Shown: piece by piece, positions 10,948-20,632 of the stretch
How positions within the stretch are numbered: the stretch's first letter is position 1
Layout: the number at the start of each line of letters is the position of its first letter
Assembly: GCA_002778215.1 (NCBI GenBank)
Contig: PCDM01000019.1
Span: 372,001 to 436,000 of the forward strand
Length of the DNA: 64,000 bases
Direction of reading: 5' to 3'
From: Esteya vermicola
Taxonomy: Eukaryota; Ascomycota; Sordariomycetes; Ophiostomatales; Ophiostomataceae
The notes under the pieces: model-generated
Seen by the model: the letters and a program-made list of their open reading frames with translations, nothing else
What the model was told of the DNA's origin: nothing
Databases searched by the model: none
Made by a program: the position numbers and the translations under genes

Positions 10948-11849
10948 TCATACACCGACAGCATGGCTAAATACCCGCACGGCCAGCTGGCTCAGCAGCC
11001 GTGCCCGGTCATCCGGTGGCAGCTCTTGAAAGACGGCATACACGCTCTTTCCCTTGGCGTCACGCACGGCGCCAAGCCGGTTGCCTGCCACGGCGCCCGC
11101 CAGCATGCCGGGAAAGTTGGCCACGATAAAGCCTAGCGCGCCGCCACTGAGCCCGCCCACCAGGCTCCAAAACGACGTCGTCGGCTGGCTCGTGCCCGGC
11201 TCAGCCATGCCCTCCTCGCGCAGCATCTCCTCAAAGACGTCGGCAAACTGAGCGTCCTCGGTGCGTCGGCGTTCCTCCTCGGTGTCGGCATGGTTGGCCT
11301 CGCCGCCAGCCGTGCTTCCGCCACTGCTGCCATGGCCACTGGCCGTCTTGGAAAAGTAGTCCCAGGCCCACGAAGCATTGCTCTCCGTATCACTGTCGGC
11401 ATAGCCGTAGTTGGTACCACTGCCACCATTGCCGCCACTGCCACGGCCAACCCCAAAGAGCCGTCGCTGCGTATCGTATTCTTTGCGCCGACTAGCGTCT
11501 GACAGTGTGTAGTAGGCATCGTTGACCAGCTGGAACTGGGCTGTGCGGGTTTTCCGCTCGGGACTGTCGGCGGGCACACGGTCTGGATGGGACTTTAGGG
11601 CAGCACTGTTGGAACTGTGTTAGTACTGTTTTGGGGGGGGGGGGGGGGGGCCTCTACAAAGCATCTCACTCACCGTTTGTAGGCATCCCGAATCTTTTGG
11701 GTAGTGGCATTTTCCGAGACGCCAAGAATTCCGTCTGTCAATCAAAAGGTCAGCAAGAGCAGAGCAAAGAGCAGAAAGAGCAGAAAGAGCAACAAGAGAA
11801 AGAACATAATTGACGACGTACAGTAGTCGGGAGGGGCGTTTCGTGACAT
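10948..11849 (-). CDS. J-domain co-chaperone with hydrophobic C-terminal segment
   Basis: Three exons (11822-11849, 11674-11734, 10948-11605) with introns of 87 and 68 nt give 248 residues. Residues 8-75 are a J domain: DYYGILGVSENAT, the HPD triad at 36-38, then FQLVNDAYYTLSDASRRKEYD. J proteins stimulate Hsp70 ATPase through HPD. A Gly-rich linker (81-130), an acidic/charged helix (138-162) and a Gly/Ala-rich hydrophobic stretch (about 175-203, LSGGALGFIVANFPGMLAG) follow. That stretch could insert in or associate with a membrane, but a soluble glycine-rich fold is also possible. No zinc-finger or type I/II client domain, so it is a class C J protein. The 28-nt first exon ends inside the DYY motif, which fixes the start. 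Confidence 0.88.
11633..11650 (+). repeat. Uninterrupted G18 tract inside intron 2 of the J-protein gene
   Basis: Eighteen Gs on the + strand, hence C18 on the transcribed sense strand, within a 68-nt intron (11606-11673). It takes up over a quarter of the intron. Such tracts are slippage-prone and the exact length may vary. Confidence 0.85.
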
Positions 11850-13342
11850 GCTGCTAGAATCGCTCGTAAAGACGATAGAAAAAGGGCACACGGTCAAGGA
11901 AAGAGTTGCCAACAGGAACAAGTTGGTGGAAATGGTGTTTATGTGGCTGTATGGTGCATGCGTAGGCAGTTGAATGAACAAGTCGCCGCCAGAGTGCAAC
12001 GTCATAAGTCGAGGTCTATCTAGCCTAGCCTAGCCTGCCCCACGCTGACAGCCCCGCCAAATCCTATCAGGAGAGGCCGCCATTCTGCATTTTGCCCATC
12101 AAACGTACTCTTATTTCTCCTCTTTCTTTCACCTAATTCTGTTTTCAGCGTCGATTGAGCTTTCCCAGCCTCTCCGTACGCACTAGAAAGACGACAGGCA
12201 GAAACATCACGTGATATGGGAAGCAGAGAAACCCCTCTGTCCAATGTAGACTACGAGGAATAATATGATGGACGGGAAAGAACGAGTGGCAGTGGTCCAG
12301 TGACGTCTCCACTTGATCATCTGCCCAACGTCCATGGCGCCGAACCCAACGAGGACAAGACATCCACTGAACATGCCACAGGATGGGGAGGCAAGGGTCG
12401 AGAGCCCAAGTGGACCAGCCATACGAGTACGTGGAGGACCCTGTGCGCTGTACCGTGGACGAGAGACGGAAAAAGAAGAGAGAAAAGGAGCAAGACTGAT
12501 CAAGTAATCGTATCAGAGTTGTTTGCACTATAGCGTTTTCCTGCTCACCTTGAGCACGTGTAGGAAAACGTCAGCCAATCGTTCCTTCCCTCGTGCCTGA
12601 CCAACACTAATGCTCCTTCGGATCCCGCTTCTCCCAACAGAGCCGGTTGCAGAAAGAGCGACCTTGTGCCTTTTATATACTAGATTCAGATACTGGTTAC
12701 AAACACTAGAGAATACCAGACCCTTAAGGTAGACTACTCCGTAGAGATGGAGGACTCTGACCGTAAGAGGTACCTGTGACTGCCCGACTGTCGCAGTTCC
12801 TAGTTCTTCAACAGCCAGCAGGTTGCTCTTTCCCCCCCACCACCTCCCCTCTTTTGCCCCTTCCCCTCTTCCTCGCAACCTGACGAGCCTTTATTTGCCT
12901 ATTCTCTCACCCCCTTTTCCAACGTGTTCTTCCCGTCTGTTTTTCATTTTTTTTGCTGCATTCATTCACGTCCATCTCTTTGTTTTTCTGTTTCTCTTCG
13001 TCTCTCTTCTCTTTGTATAAGTTGGTTCATTCTCGTTCTTTCATCTTACGAAAACATCCAGCCTGTTCTTGACAGTGTATGATATCACATAGCAAGAATA
13101 AAAAAGAAACCATTTTCAGCATTTCCATCTTTCCTGCCAGACAGCCCAGACAGGAACATTGATTACTTCTCGGACCACTGATCCAGATCCCCCCAAGAAC
13201 CAAGAACCAAGAAACCAAGAATCTCTGTCCTTCCACTGACCTCGGTATAGATATGACGGATTCTGTCTGACTTGAAGCTTGGCTGACTTGACTTTTGACA
13301 GACACGGCAACCTTTTTTACTTTTCGCACCCACACAGCAGCT
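11850..13342. other. Divergent intergenic region with pyrimidine-rich leader at its right end
   Basis: Separates the J-protein gene (-) from the Gln-rich protein gene (+). One TACTCCGTA at 12735-12743 and one TACGAGTA at 12422. From about 12820 to 13020 the + strand is strongly C/T-rich, the typical pre-start signature of genes in this window. No supported coding frame. Confidence 0.5.
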
Positions 13343-14242
13343 ATGATCTCTGTTCAGTCTACCGCGACCATGCAGGTCCACGACGAGCTGGCGGCCCTCC
13401 TCGCTAAGAACCTCACGCTCAACCCGGGGCCGATGTCTGTTGAACAGACATCTTCTCAGCAGCAGCAATTGCAGCAGCCTAAGATCAGCTACATTTCTCA
13501 GCATTACCACCACTCTTCTCACATTCTGCGGCCCGCCCTCTCCGAGCAGGAACAGCAGCAGCAGGAAGAGCAGAAACGGCAGCAGGAAGAGCAGCAACGG
13601 CAGCAGGAAGAACAGCAACAGAAGCTCCAAGAGGCACAGGAGATTGAGCAGCAGCTCAGGCAGCACGGCGTCAACCCGGCGTCTCTGACGGACGTCCAGC
13701 TGGCGCTGTTCCGCATGGCCACTCCGGACCGCCGAGAGTACCTGCTGCAGCTGTGGCGCATTTGCCAGACGGCGGATGGCAGCGAGACCATGAGCCTGGA
13801 CGGCACAGCCGTCATGTTGGAACAGCATCAGCTGCAGCTGCAGCAGGAGATCGAGAAGCTCCAAGAGCTCGAGCACTTCCGGCGGCCCCAACAGCCGCAG
13901 CAGCCCCAACAGCAGCAGCCTCAACAGGCACAAGACGGGCGCTGGACGCAGGTCCCCATGAACCACTACATGGAGCCGTACATGATGTCGGGGTACGAGG
14001 AGCTCGCCCGCCGTGAATATCTGGCATCGGCGTCGCAGGGCCCTCTGACCATGGACGACTCGGCCATCCCACGCTCGAAACAGGACGTGCCTACCTATCA
14101 GACGCGGACAGATCCTGTCTACGGCAACCGGCTGGACATTTCGGGGCGTGCTTCTTGGCCGCCCCAGCACGCCACGTCAGCAGAGATGGAGAACCAGTAC
14201 GGAGCGTTGATGGCTATGCGTGACAGCGACATGGAACTGTAA
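13343..14242 (+). CDS. Gln-rich conserved fungal protein, function unknown
   Basis: Single exon, 299 residues, starting at the first ATG of an open frame (13343); a second in-frame ATG at 13370 (MQVHDELAALL) is an alternative start. A conserved-looking N-terminus (VHDELAALLAKNLTLNPGP) is followed by ISYISQHYHHSSHILRP, then a Gln/Glu coiled-coil-like stretch (about 73-110). Next come a folded-looking core (VNPASLTDVQLALFRMATPD and YLLQLWRICQ) and a C-terminal EPYMMSGYEELARREY motif. I believe proteins with these blocks occur across Sordariomycetes, but I know no assigned function. No signal peptide, membrane segment or DNA-binding motif is visible. Gln runs are CAG/CAA mixed. Confidence 0.8.
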   Translation: MISVQSTATMQVHDELAALLAKNLTLNPGPMSVEQTSSQQQQLQQPKISYISQHYHHSSHILRPALSEQEQQQQEEQKRQQEEQQRQQEEQQQKLQEAQEIEQQLRQHGVNPASLTDVQLALFRMATPDRREYLLQLWRICQTADGSETMSLDGTAVMLEQHQLQLQQEIEKLQELEHFRRPQQPQQPQQQQPQQAQDGRWTQVPMNHYMEPYMMSGYEELARREYLASASQGPLTMDDSAIPRSKQDVPTYQTRTDPVYGNRLDISGRASWPPQHATSAEMENQYGALMAMRDSDMEL

Positions 14243-14435
14243 TATCCCCCCCTTAAAACCTACATACAGACAGTATAGTGTTCCCCTTCCGTTGCATTCC
14301 TCTATTTTCAGCTTTACTAGAAGCACTATCCTCCTAGTCAATATACCTACATTGTAATATGTACAATCCTGTTTTCATTGCTGCACGGTAGCCAGAGAAA
14401 AGACAAGGACATGTCCTGGTCATGTTCTCTCTCCA

Positions 14436-15857
14436 TCACCTCCTTCCCTTGCGCCGAAGAGACTTGCCGTTGCCGCTGCTGTTGCCCGTGGCCTGAGCGC
14501 GGCCGAGCGACTCGGTCGACGCACCCAGCAGCTCAAACTCTTCGTTGGAGTCTGTGCTCGGCGTTGCCTTGCCCGCCGATGACTCGTCGTCTTCCTGCTC
14601 AGCAGTGGCGACGTCTGATTTGGCGGGGAGCAGGCGTCCAATCGACTGGCCATAGAGCCATGCCGGCAGACGGTAGACGGCCGTGTCGCGCACCGTCGGA
14701 GGCACCATTGTCTCAATCTATATGGTTAGCAGGAGAGGGAGAAAAGAGAAAAGAGAAGAGAAAAAAGACTTAAAAAACATACATCCAAGAGCAGCTCTTC
14801 GACGTTTCCCTCCTCGTCCACCTGCTCGAGATAGACGTCGCCAATCGAGTCCACAATCAAAATCTTGCCGTTCTCGGCCACGACGCGCTTCTTGGCACCC
14901 GTAGGACCGCTCGACGGCGTCGGTGTGCTGGTGCCGCTGCCGGCAGCCCGACGGCCACCGCCACTGCGCCGGGCACTGCCACTGCGCTGATCCTCCTTAC
15001 GCGACTCGCGCTCCTGCATGCGTCGCTGGCGGCGGTTGAGGGCGGCGGCCGGGGCTTCGTCGTCGTCGGTGGCGGTGTTGGCAGGAGGAGAGACGAGCGC
15101 CGTGAAGCCTGGGGCGGCGCCGGCGGCCGAACCCGAACCCGAAGCAGAGTCCAGGCCGAGCGTCGAGCCCCAGGCGGTCTGGCGGGCAAAGCGAATGTAG
15201 CGGTCCATAAACTCGCGCTGGCGTTTCCAGCTCATGTAGAGGATGAGGTAGTGGGCGGCGCCACCGATAAAGAGAAAGAGGCCAAAGAGGACGGTGCCGA
15301 AGCCGGGGCGGTAGCGGTTGTAGTAGTAGCCGGTGCCCTTCCAGACGGGAAAGCCGTTGGTGAGGAAGTGGTCGTAGCGGTCGCGCTCGGGGCCGCGCAG
15401 GATGTTGGCGACGATGCTGAGGCGAGCCTGCATGTCCGAGGCCTGTTTCACGGCGGCACGGACCTCGGCGGCCGAGGGCTTGGACGGCTTTGCATTTTTC
15501 GATTTGGACTTGGACTTGTTCTTGCTGGCAGTCAGCTGCTGCTTGACCTTGTCGGGGTGGAGGGAGCGTGTCCTCTTGCGGTAGGCCTTGTTGATATCGT
15601 CGAGGGAGGCGGATGAGGAGACGCCGAGAAAGTCGTAAAAGGTGACATTGGAACCCAAGACGCTGGCGAGCTCGTCCCGGACGCGGAAAATCTCACGATC
15701 TGAGGGGAGGACATGTGTCAGCAAGAGACAGGAGGAGAGAAAGACAAGAGAACAAAGAGAGAGAGAGAGAGAGAAAAGACACACCTTTTTCAGACCAGGA
15801 ACCCAAAACAGGGACGACGACGGCCAAGAGGCCAATGATGAGAGACGTGATTCTCAT
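14436..15857 (-). CDS. ERJ5: ER membrane J-domain protein (Erj5 type)
   Basis: Three exons (15785-15857, 14783-15699, 14436-14717) with introns of 85 and 64-65 nt give 423 residues. Residues 1-19 are a signal sequence (SLIIGLLAVVVPVLG). The J domain follows (NVTFYDFLGVSSSASLDDI, HPDK at 72-75, a Lys-rich insert at 82-100, then LSIVANILRGPERDRYDHFL). A membrane segment lies at about 158-181 (VLFGLFLFIGGAAHYLILYM). The tail beyond is charged and ends RRKGRR. In yeast Erj5 the J domain faces the ER lumen and supports Kar2/BiP; signal peptide, J domain and TM here agree with that topology. The poly-Lys insert between HPD and helix III is longer than in typical J domains. Start fixed by the signal peptide exon. 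Confidence 0.92.
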
Positions 15858-17044
15858 GGCTGCATAGTCTTGGGAAGAGAAAAAGAGAAAGAGGAAGAAA
15901 AAGAGAAAGAAGAGCGGAGGAAAGACGAAGAGGAGGAGGGAAGGAGAGAAAAACAAGAAAAAGAGAAATAAAAAGAGAAAGAGAAAGAGAGGAAAGAGAG
16001 AAGGAAAAAAGAAAAGGAAAAAGAGATGAAAGGCAAAGGCAAAAAAGGGAAAAAAGGGAGGCTGACAAGACCTGTCGTCAACGATTTGGATGCGAATAAA
16101 AAAAAACAGATCTTTCTCCTTATTTTACTGGTCCCTAAGAGGACAAACTTTATCTGAGCTCCGGTGCGCTTATACGTTACGGGCTGGCGCCGACTGGTGG
16201 CCCCTGAAACTGCCGACAAAGAGGCTTGCGTCTCGAAAAGTTACAGCGCCTTTAGGGCAGGACAAGTGCTGAAAGTGGCTCACCGCATGCCTCCATTCGC
16301 AGGTGTGCCATCAGGGACCCCATCAGGACAGCTGCATCAGGACAGCTGTACTCGAGTCCTCTCTTCCTTGTTCTCATGCAGGGCAGGAACAATGGTGTCA
16401 ACCGAGTCCGTGGTTTCTCTTCCCCTCCACGCTGGCGGACACGATGAACCAGAGGGCTTTGTTCTCTCGAATCCTCGACGTGTCCTCCTGCGACTGGAGC
16501 CAGTGAGCCACTAGAGCCACTGGAGCCTGGACCTGTCTCTGCTCTTCCGTGATTGGACCCATTCATACCTCATTCTAGCGTCCCAGGTACTTCCGTAGTC
16601 CCTCTGCTAGCAGCCTAGCAGCGTACGTAAGCCACCGCTTTCCCACCATCTGTCCTCCCACATATAAGGCGCCGTTCTATTGGTGCCCGATTTTTTCCAT
16701 CTTTGGGCTGTAGCACGGATTTTCTCTCATCGATCGCACCGCCTAATTTTCTGCCTCTTTGCTCTTTCCCCTTTCTCTCTCGTCCCACCTATTTTTTCCA
16801 TCTCTTTAAAGAGTCGTCTTCTTTTTATATTTTTTCCCTCTCTTTTCCCATTCTCTCCTCTTCATCCCGTCTTTTCTTCTCATCTCTCCTCCCCTCTCTT
16901 TTCTCTCTCTCTCTCCCTCTCTCCCTCTCTTTCTGTCTGTCTCTTTTTCCCTCTCTCTTTTTCCTCCCTTTCTTCAGCCCTACTTCTCTCACCGTCTCTT
17001 TACTTTCAGCCCTCTTTACCTTGATTTTTTTTTTGGCTTCCAAC
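15858..17044. other. Divergent promoter region of ERJ5 and PRA1
   Basis: The ERJ5 side (about 15870-16070) is almost pure purine on +, so C/T-rich on the ERJ5 sense strand. The PRA1 side (about 16750-17030) is C/T-rich on +. The middle (16080-16700) has no coding signal; short open frames at 16164-16566 overlap on both strands and have no protein features. Confidence 0.55.
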
Positions 17045-17575
17045 ATGTCTCGCATCCAGATCCCCTTGGACATGCTGACGTCTCGCTTCAACATTGGCGA
17101 CCGCATCGCCAGCGTCCGCTCGACGTCGCTGGCCACGCGCTTCGCCAACCTCCGCCCTCTCGGCGAGTTCTTTGACCTCAAGCGGGTGTCGAAACCACAA
17201 AACTTTGGCGAGATGCAGTCGCGCGTCAACTACAACCTCGGCTACTTTTCGAGCAACTATGCCATTGTCTTTGTTATGCTCTGCATTTACTCGCTCCTGA
17301 CCAATTGGTGGCTGCTCTTTGACATTATCTTTGTAGCCGCCGGCCTCTTTATCATTGGCAAGCTCGACGGCCGCGACCTCGAGATCGGCACCTTCCGGGC
17401 CACCACCTCCCAGCTCTACACCGGCCTCGTCGTCATTGCTGTCCCCATTGTGCTCATTGCCTCGCTCTTCACCACGATTGCCTGGCTCATTGGTGCCAGC
17501 GGCGTCACCATAATCGGCCATGCCTCGTTCATGGACAAGCCCATTGACGAGGCTTTTTCTGGGGAGGTGGTCTAG
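17045..17575 (+). CDS. YIP3: PRA1 family (prenylated Rab acceptor) protein, Yip3 type
   Basis: Single exon, 176 residues, the usual size for the family. The PRA1 core starts with SRVNYNLGYFSSNY (59-72). Two long hydrophobic hairpins follow, at about 72-105 (YAIVFVMLCIYSLLTNWWLL) and 124-162 (LYTGLVVIAVPIVLIASLFT). PRA1 proteins are Golgi/ER membrane proteins that bind prenylated Rab GTPases and act in vesicle traffic. The start codon (CAACATGTC) follows a long C/T-rich leader; the longer open frame upstream is leader sequence, not protein. The stop at 17573-17575 is followed immediately by another ATG in a different frame. Confidence 0.93.
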   Translation: MSRIQIPLDMLTSRFNIGDRIASVRSTSLATRFANLRPLGEFFDLKRVSKPQNFGEMQSRVNYNLGYFSSNYAIVFVMLCIYSLLTNWWLLFDIIFVAAGLFIIGKLDGRDLEIGTFRATTSQLYTGLVVIAVPIVLIASLFTTIAWLIGASGVTIIGHASFMDKPIDEAFSGEVV

Positions 17576-17832
17576 ATGGTCGGCCACGCGCTCCCAAATA
17601 CAGCCCCTCGTGGGGAAGACCATCCAAGCGCGGTGCCCGTGCGGGCAGAAACAGAAACAGTCTTTTGGAAAACGATCTTTTGCATAGCAACAACACGTGG
17701 GGATCTTTCACCAGCGGGGGCCGCGTGGTGGAGGAGGTGGATAGCAGCAGCGGGAGCGGTAGTGGTGCTGGTGGCAGTGGTGGTGGGAGCGGCAGCAAGG
17801 GATATGACAGACGGAAAGGAAAGGGGACTCTA

Positions 17833-19314
17833 ATGGAGGTGGGATTGGGCGTTTCGGGTACTTCTTCACTGGGGTCACGACTGGCAGGTGGTGGCGGTGG
17901 TGGTGGTGGTGGTGGAGGAGGAGGAGGAGGAATGCGACAGCGAGGCAAGTATCTACGAGCGGGTGCAGGGGAGGAATCCGAGGAGGATTCGGGGGGCGAC
18001 AACAGCAACAGCTCGGAAGAGGAGGATTCGGACGACGACGACGACGAGTCGGAGATGAGCGAGCCGGGAGAGGAGGAGCAGGCCGCGCTGGAGTCGGCCA
18101 TGGCACGCATCCAGCGGGCCCAGGGTCGGAAGAAGGCGCAGGTCAAGCTGAACAGGGAGGAGCTGGCGGCGCTGGGGCGGCATAGGGAGCGATTGGAGCG
18201 AGAGGCGGAGCGGCGGGAGCGGCGAGAGCAGCGCGAGGAGCAGCGGAGAAGCAAGCCGAGTGGACGGATCGCCGTCCCCATTTCCCACTTTGAACTGCCC
18301 GCTCCACGTTCCGTTGGGAAACTGCCTGCTCCCGTGTCTGCGCTGTCCGACGACCGTTCGCTGCAGCGCGTGCCGGGCTCTTTTCACATGGACGACGACG
18401 ATGACGACGACAACAACAACAACAATACGAATCCTCTCTCTCCGCCGACCCGTCCCTCCTCGTCAGCAGCAGGCTCGCTCCTGGCCAGCAGCAGCCATCC
18501 AGACCGGCGACGCAGCGATTCGCCCTTTACGTACTCGTACGTGCGCAGCGCCACGTCGCCGTCGGGCAGCGCCTCGGCCGGAGCAGCAGCAGCCGCCTCG
18601 CGGCACGTGTCCGACCCGACAGCAACAGCATCTTCCATGCACCCGAGCGGCCCAGTCAATCCGTTTCAGTACATGGCCTCTGGCTCGCGGACGCCGTACT
18701 ACGGTGCAGGCGCTGGGGCGGTGACCATGACGTCCGTCTCGGCCGCCGTGGCAGAGCGGGAAGCCATGTACTACGGGCGTGGTCCAGCCATCACCCCTGC
18801 TGCAGCCAGGGGCCAGCAGGGCAGCAGTGGTGGCCATGGGTCTTCTTCCCTGGCCCGACGCCTGGCGACGCCCTCGGGTTCGAGCAGCGAGGAAGAGGAC
18901 ACGGGCAGCGAAGGCGGCCGTCACAGCCGTCACAGCCATGGCCATGGCCATGGTCGTGATCGACGAGAGCAGGCGAGGGAGAGACCGTCGGTGCCGAGCA
19001 CGCCGAGCACGCCACAGCGAAACACGCGGTCGCAGGCCAAGAAGGCGCAGGACAGCGTGCCTGTGGCGGCGACGACGAGCAAGTCGAGTCGACGGAGACA
19101 GAGTGTGGTGATTGTGGAGCCGGCGGACCTGGATTCGGCAGGAGAAGAGGACGAGGCGGAGAGGCGGCGGGACGAGTCGAGGCGTGAGCGGGAGCCAGAG
19201 TCGCCGTCGCACGCAGGCAAAGGCAAGAGGCCGACTCGCAGCTCGTCGACGGCCAAGCACAAGACGACGAGGGCGCCCAGTCTGCAGCCGAGCCGGCGGA
19301 GACGTGCCAAGTGA
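17833..19314 (+). CDS. Low-complexity Ser/Gly/Asp-rich protein, function unknown
   Basis: The frame is open from 17665, but the first in-frame ATG is at 17833 (493 residues); an upstream exon cannot be excluded. Features in order: a Gly run (about 18-32), an acidic Ser/Asp/Glu block (50-85), and a charged helix containing LNREELAALGRHRERLEREA with an Arg/Glu-rich tail. Then RIAVPISHFEL, an Asp7-Asn5 run, and Ser/Pro-rich segments with VNPFQYMASGSRTPYY. The C-terminus is basic and ends SRRRRAK. It is probably nuclear or cytosolic; no membrane segment or signal peptide. The combination of a charged helix and RIAVPxSxF looks conserved, but I cannot name the family. Only 257 bp separate it from the PRA1 stop. 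Confidence 0.65.
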   Translation: MEVGLGVSGTSSLGSRLAGGGGGGGGGGGGGGGMRQRGKYLRAGAGEESEEDSGGDNSNSSEEEDSDDDDDESEMSEPGEEEQAALESAMARIQRAQGRKKAQVKLNREELAALGRHRERLEREAERRERREQREEQRRSKPSGRIAVPISHFELPAPRSVGKLPAPVSALSDDRSLQRVPGSFHMDDDDDDDNNNNNTNPLSPPTRPSSSAAGSLLASSSHPDRRRSDSPFTYSYVRSATSPSGSASAGAAAAASRHVSDPTATASSMHPSGPVNPFQYMASGSRTPYYGAGAGAVTMTSVSAAVAEREAMYYGRGPAITPAAARGQQGSSGGHGSSSLARRLATPSGSSSEEEDTGSEGGRHSRHSHGHGHGRDRREQARERPSVPSTPSTPQRNTRSQAKKAQDSVPVAATTSKSSRRRQSVVIVEPADLDSAGEEDEAERRRDESRREREPESPSHAGKGKRPTRSSSTAKHKTTRAPSLQPSRRRRAK

Positions 19315-19723
19315 GCTGGAAGAAGTATTCTTTTTTCGTCGTTCTTTCCTTTTCATTTTTTTATTTTTCATTTTTTTTTTGCATTTGCGAAACTCTGCAC
19401 ACATTTCATTTGTATCGTTTTTAATTTCCCTTGTTCCAAGGTGGAACAGTACGGAGGCTACAAAAAAAAAAGGGAAGAGACAATGGCTAGACTTTTTATA
19501 ATGAACGTATTTGCTTATCAGATGCCACAAAGCTTGGATATATATATTCAAGCACCAATAAACAAATCAACAAATCAAAGAGCGTAATCAAAAGGACGGA
19601 AAGGACAGAAGGACAGGATAAATAAAACATAGAACCAAAAAAAAAAGAAAAAGAAAAAAAAAAAGAAAAAAAAACATGTAGAGCGCGTTTCCATCATACA
19701 TCCAGCATATACAGATTTCTGAA
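19315..19723. other. Convergent 3' flanks
   Basis: 409 bp between two convergent stops, rich in T-runs on the left and A-runs on the right (19630-19680), as expected for two facing 3' UTRs. No gene seen. Confidence 0.6.
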
Positions 19724-20632
19724 CTAGTAAAACAGCCGAGTCAGAGTCGTCCCCCAGCCTTCGTCTTCATTGCCGCGCTGGACCGTCCGACGCGCATAGT
19801 AGTCACTGCCGTAGCCGCTGCCGGCATAACCGCTGCCGGCATAGCCGCTGCCGGCATAGCCACCGCCACGACTATAATAGCTGGCATTGCTGCTGCCACC
19901 GCCGCCGCCGCCGCCAAAGTAGTCACGCTCCTTGACGCGGCGGCGCTCCCACTGCAGGTTGCCGTTGCGGCCGCGCTCGAGCTGGGTCAGCTGGGTGGTG
20001 GCACCGGCACCGGCACCGGCACCGGCACCGGCGGCCATGCGCATGGCGTCGCCGACGAGGCCAATGCTGTCGCCGGAGACGGCACGGGCGCCCATGCCGA
20101 GCATGCGCTCTATAGAGGGCGGCAGGCGCATGCCGAAGCGGGCCAGCAGGGCGGTCAAGGCGCCGCCGGTGATGAGGGGCATGATGGCGAGCATAAAGAC
20201 CTTGAGGGGGTGTTTCTTGGCGTAGTACAGCAGGTCGCGGAGGAGGCGCTTGAGCTTGCGGTAGGTGCGGTGGAGGAAGCTGGAGCGCGGCGAGCGGCGG
20301 TAGTAGGAGGAAGAGGTGTGGCCGTGGCTGTGGCTGTGGCCGCCGCCGCCGCCAAAAGCAGAAAAGATGGAGCGGGAGCTGACATTGGGCAGGCTGAAGA
20401 AGCTGGCGGTCGAGCGGTTGTGGTTGTTGTGAGAAGAGGAATGGTGGTGGTGGTGGCGGCTGGTGCTGGAGCCGCGGTGGCTGCCGTGACGGTGGCTGTG
20501 GTGGCTGCTGTTGTCGAGGCCAAAGAAGCTGCGCGCCCGGCTGCGGCTGCGGTCACGCTTCTTGGAGGAGGAGCGGTGATGGTGGGAGCTGCGCCGCGAG
20601 ATGATGGACGCGCTATCGTCGAGGAGACCCAT
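19724..20632 (-). CDS. His/Ser/Arg-rich protein with one membrane segment, unknown function
   Basis: Single exon from the ATG at 20632, 302 residues. The frame stays open further upstream, but MGLLDDSASIISRRSSHHHR is a convincing N-terminus and follows a purine-rich (C/T on sense) leader. Residues 15-110 are Arg/Ser/His-rich with HHHHH and repeated HSHSH. A basic helix (about 118-140, FLHRTYRKLKRLLRDLLYYAKK) leads into one hydrophobic segment at 144-166 (VFMLAIMPLITGGALTALLA). The C-terminal third has a Gly/Ala run (repeat of CCGGCA units), Gly runs and three YAGSG repeats. The basic helix before the TM suggests a tail facing the cytosol. No family name known to me. Confidence 0.75.
   Translation of the reverse strand: MGLLDDSASIISRRSSHHHRSSSKKRDRSRSRARSFFGLDNSSHHSHRHGSHRGSSTSRHHHHHSSSHNNHNRSTASFFSLPNVSSRSIFSAFGGGGGHSHSHGHTSSSYYRRSPRSSFLHRTYRKLKRLLRDLLYYAKKHPLKVFMLAIMPLITGGALTALLARFGMRLPPSIERMLGMGARAVSGDSIGLVGDAMRMAAGAGAGAGAGATTQLTQLERGRNGNLQWERRRVKERDYFGGGGGGGSSNASYYSRGGGYAGSGYAGSGYAGSGYGSDYYARRTVQRGNEDEGWGTTLTRLFY

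Noticed and set aside
13421..13432. NPGP motif in the Gln-rich protein, resembling a 2A ribosome-skipping peptide
   Set aside because: The preceding residues are N-L-T-L instead of D-x-E-x, so the essential 2A consensus is missing; probably chance.
17529..18281. Minus-strand frame opposite the PRA1/low-complexity gene boundary
   Set aside because: Shadow of repeat-rich + strand coding; Pro and Ser runs mirror the Gly and Ser runs of the + frame.
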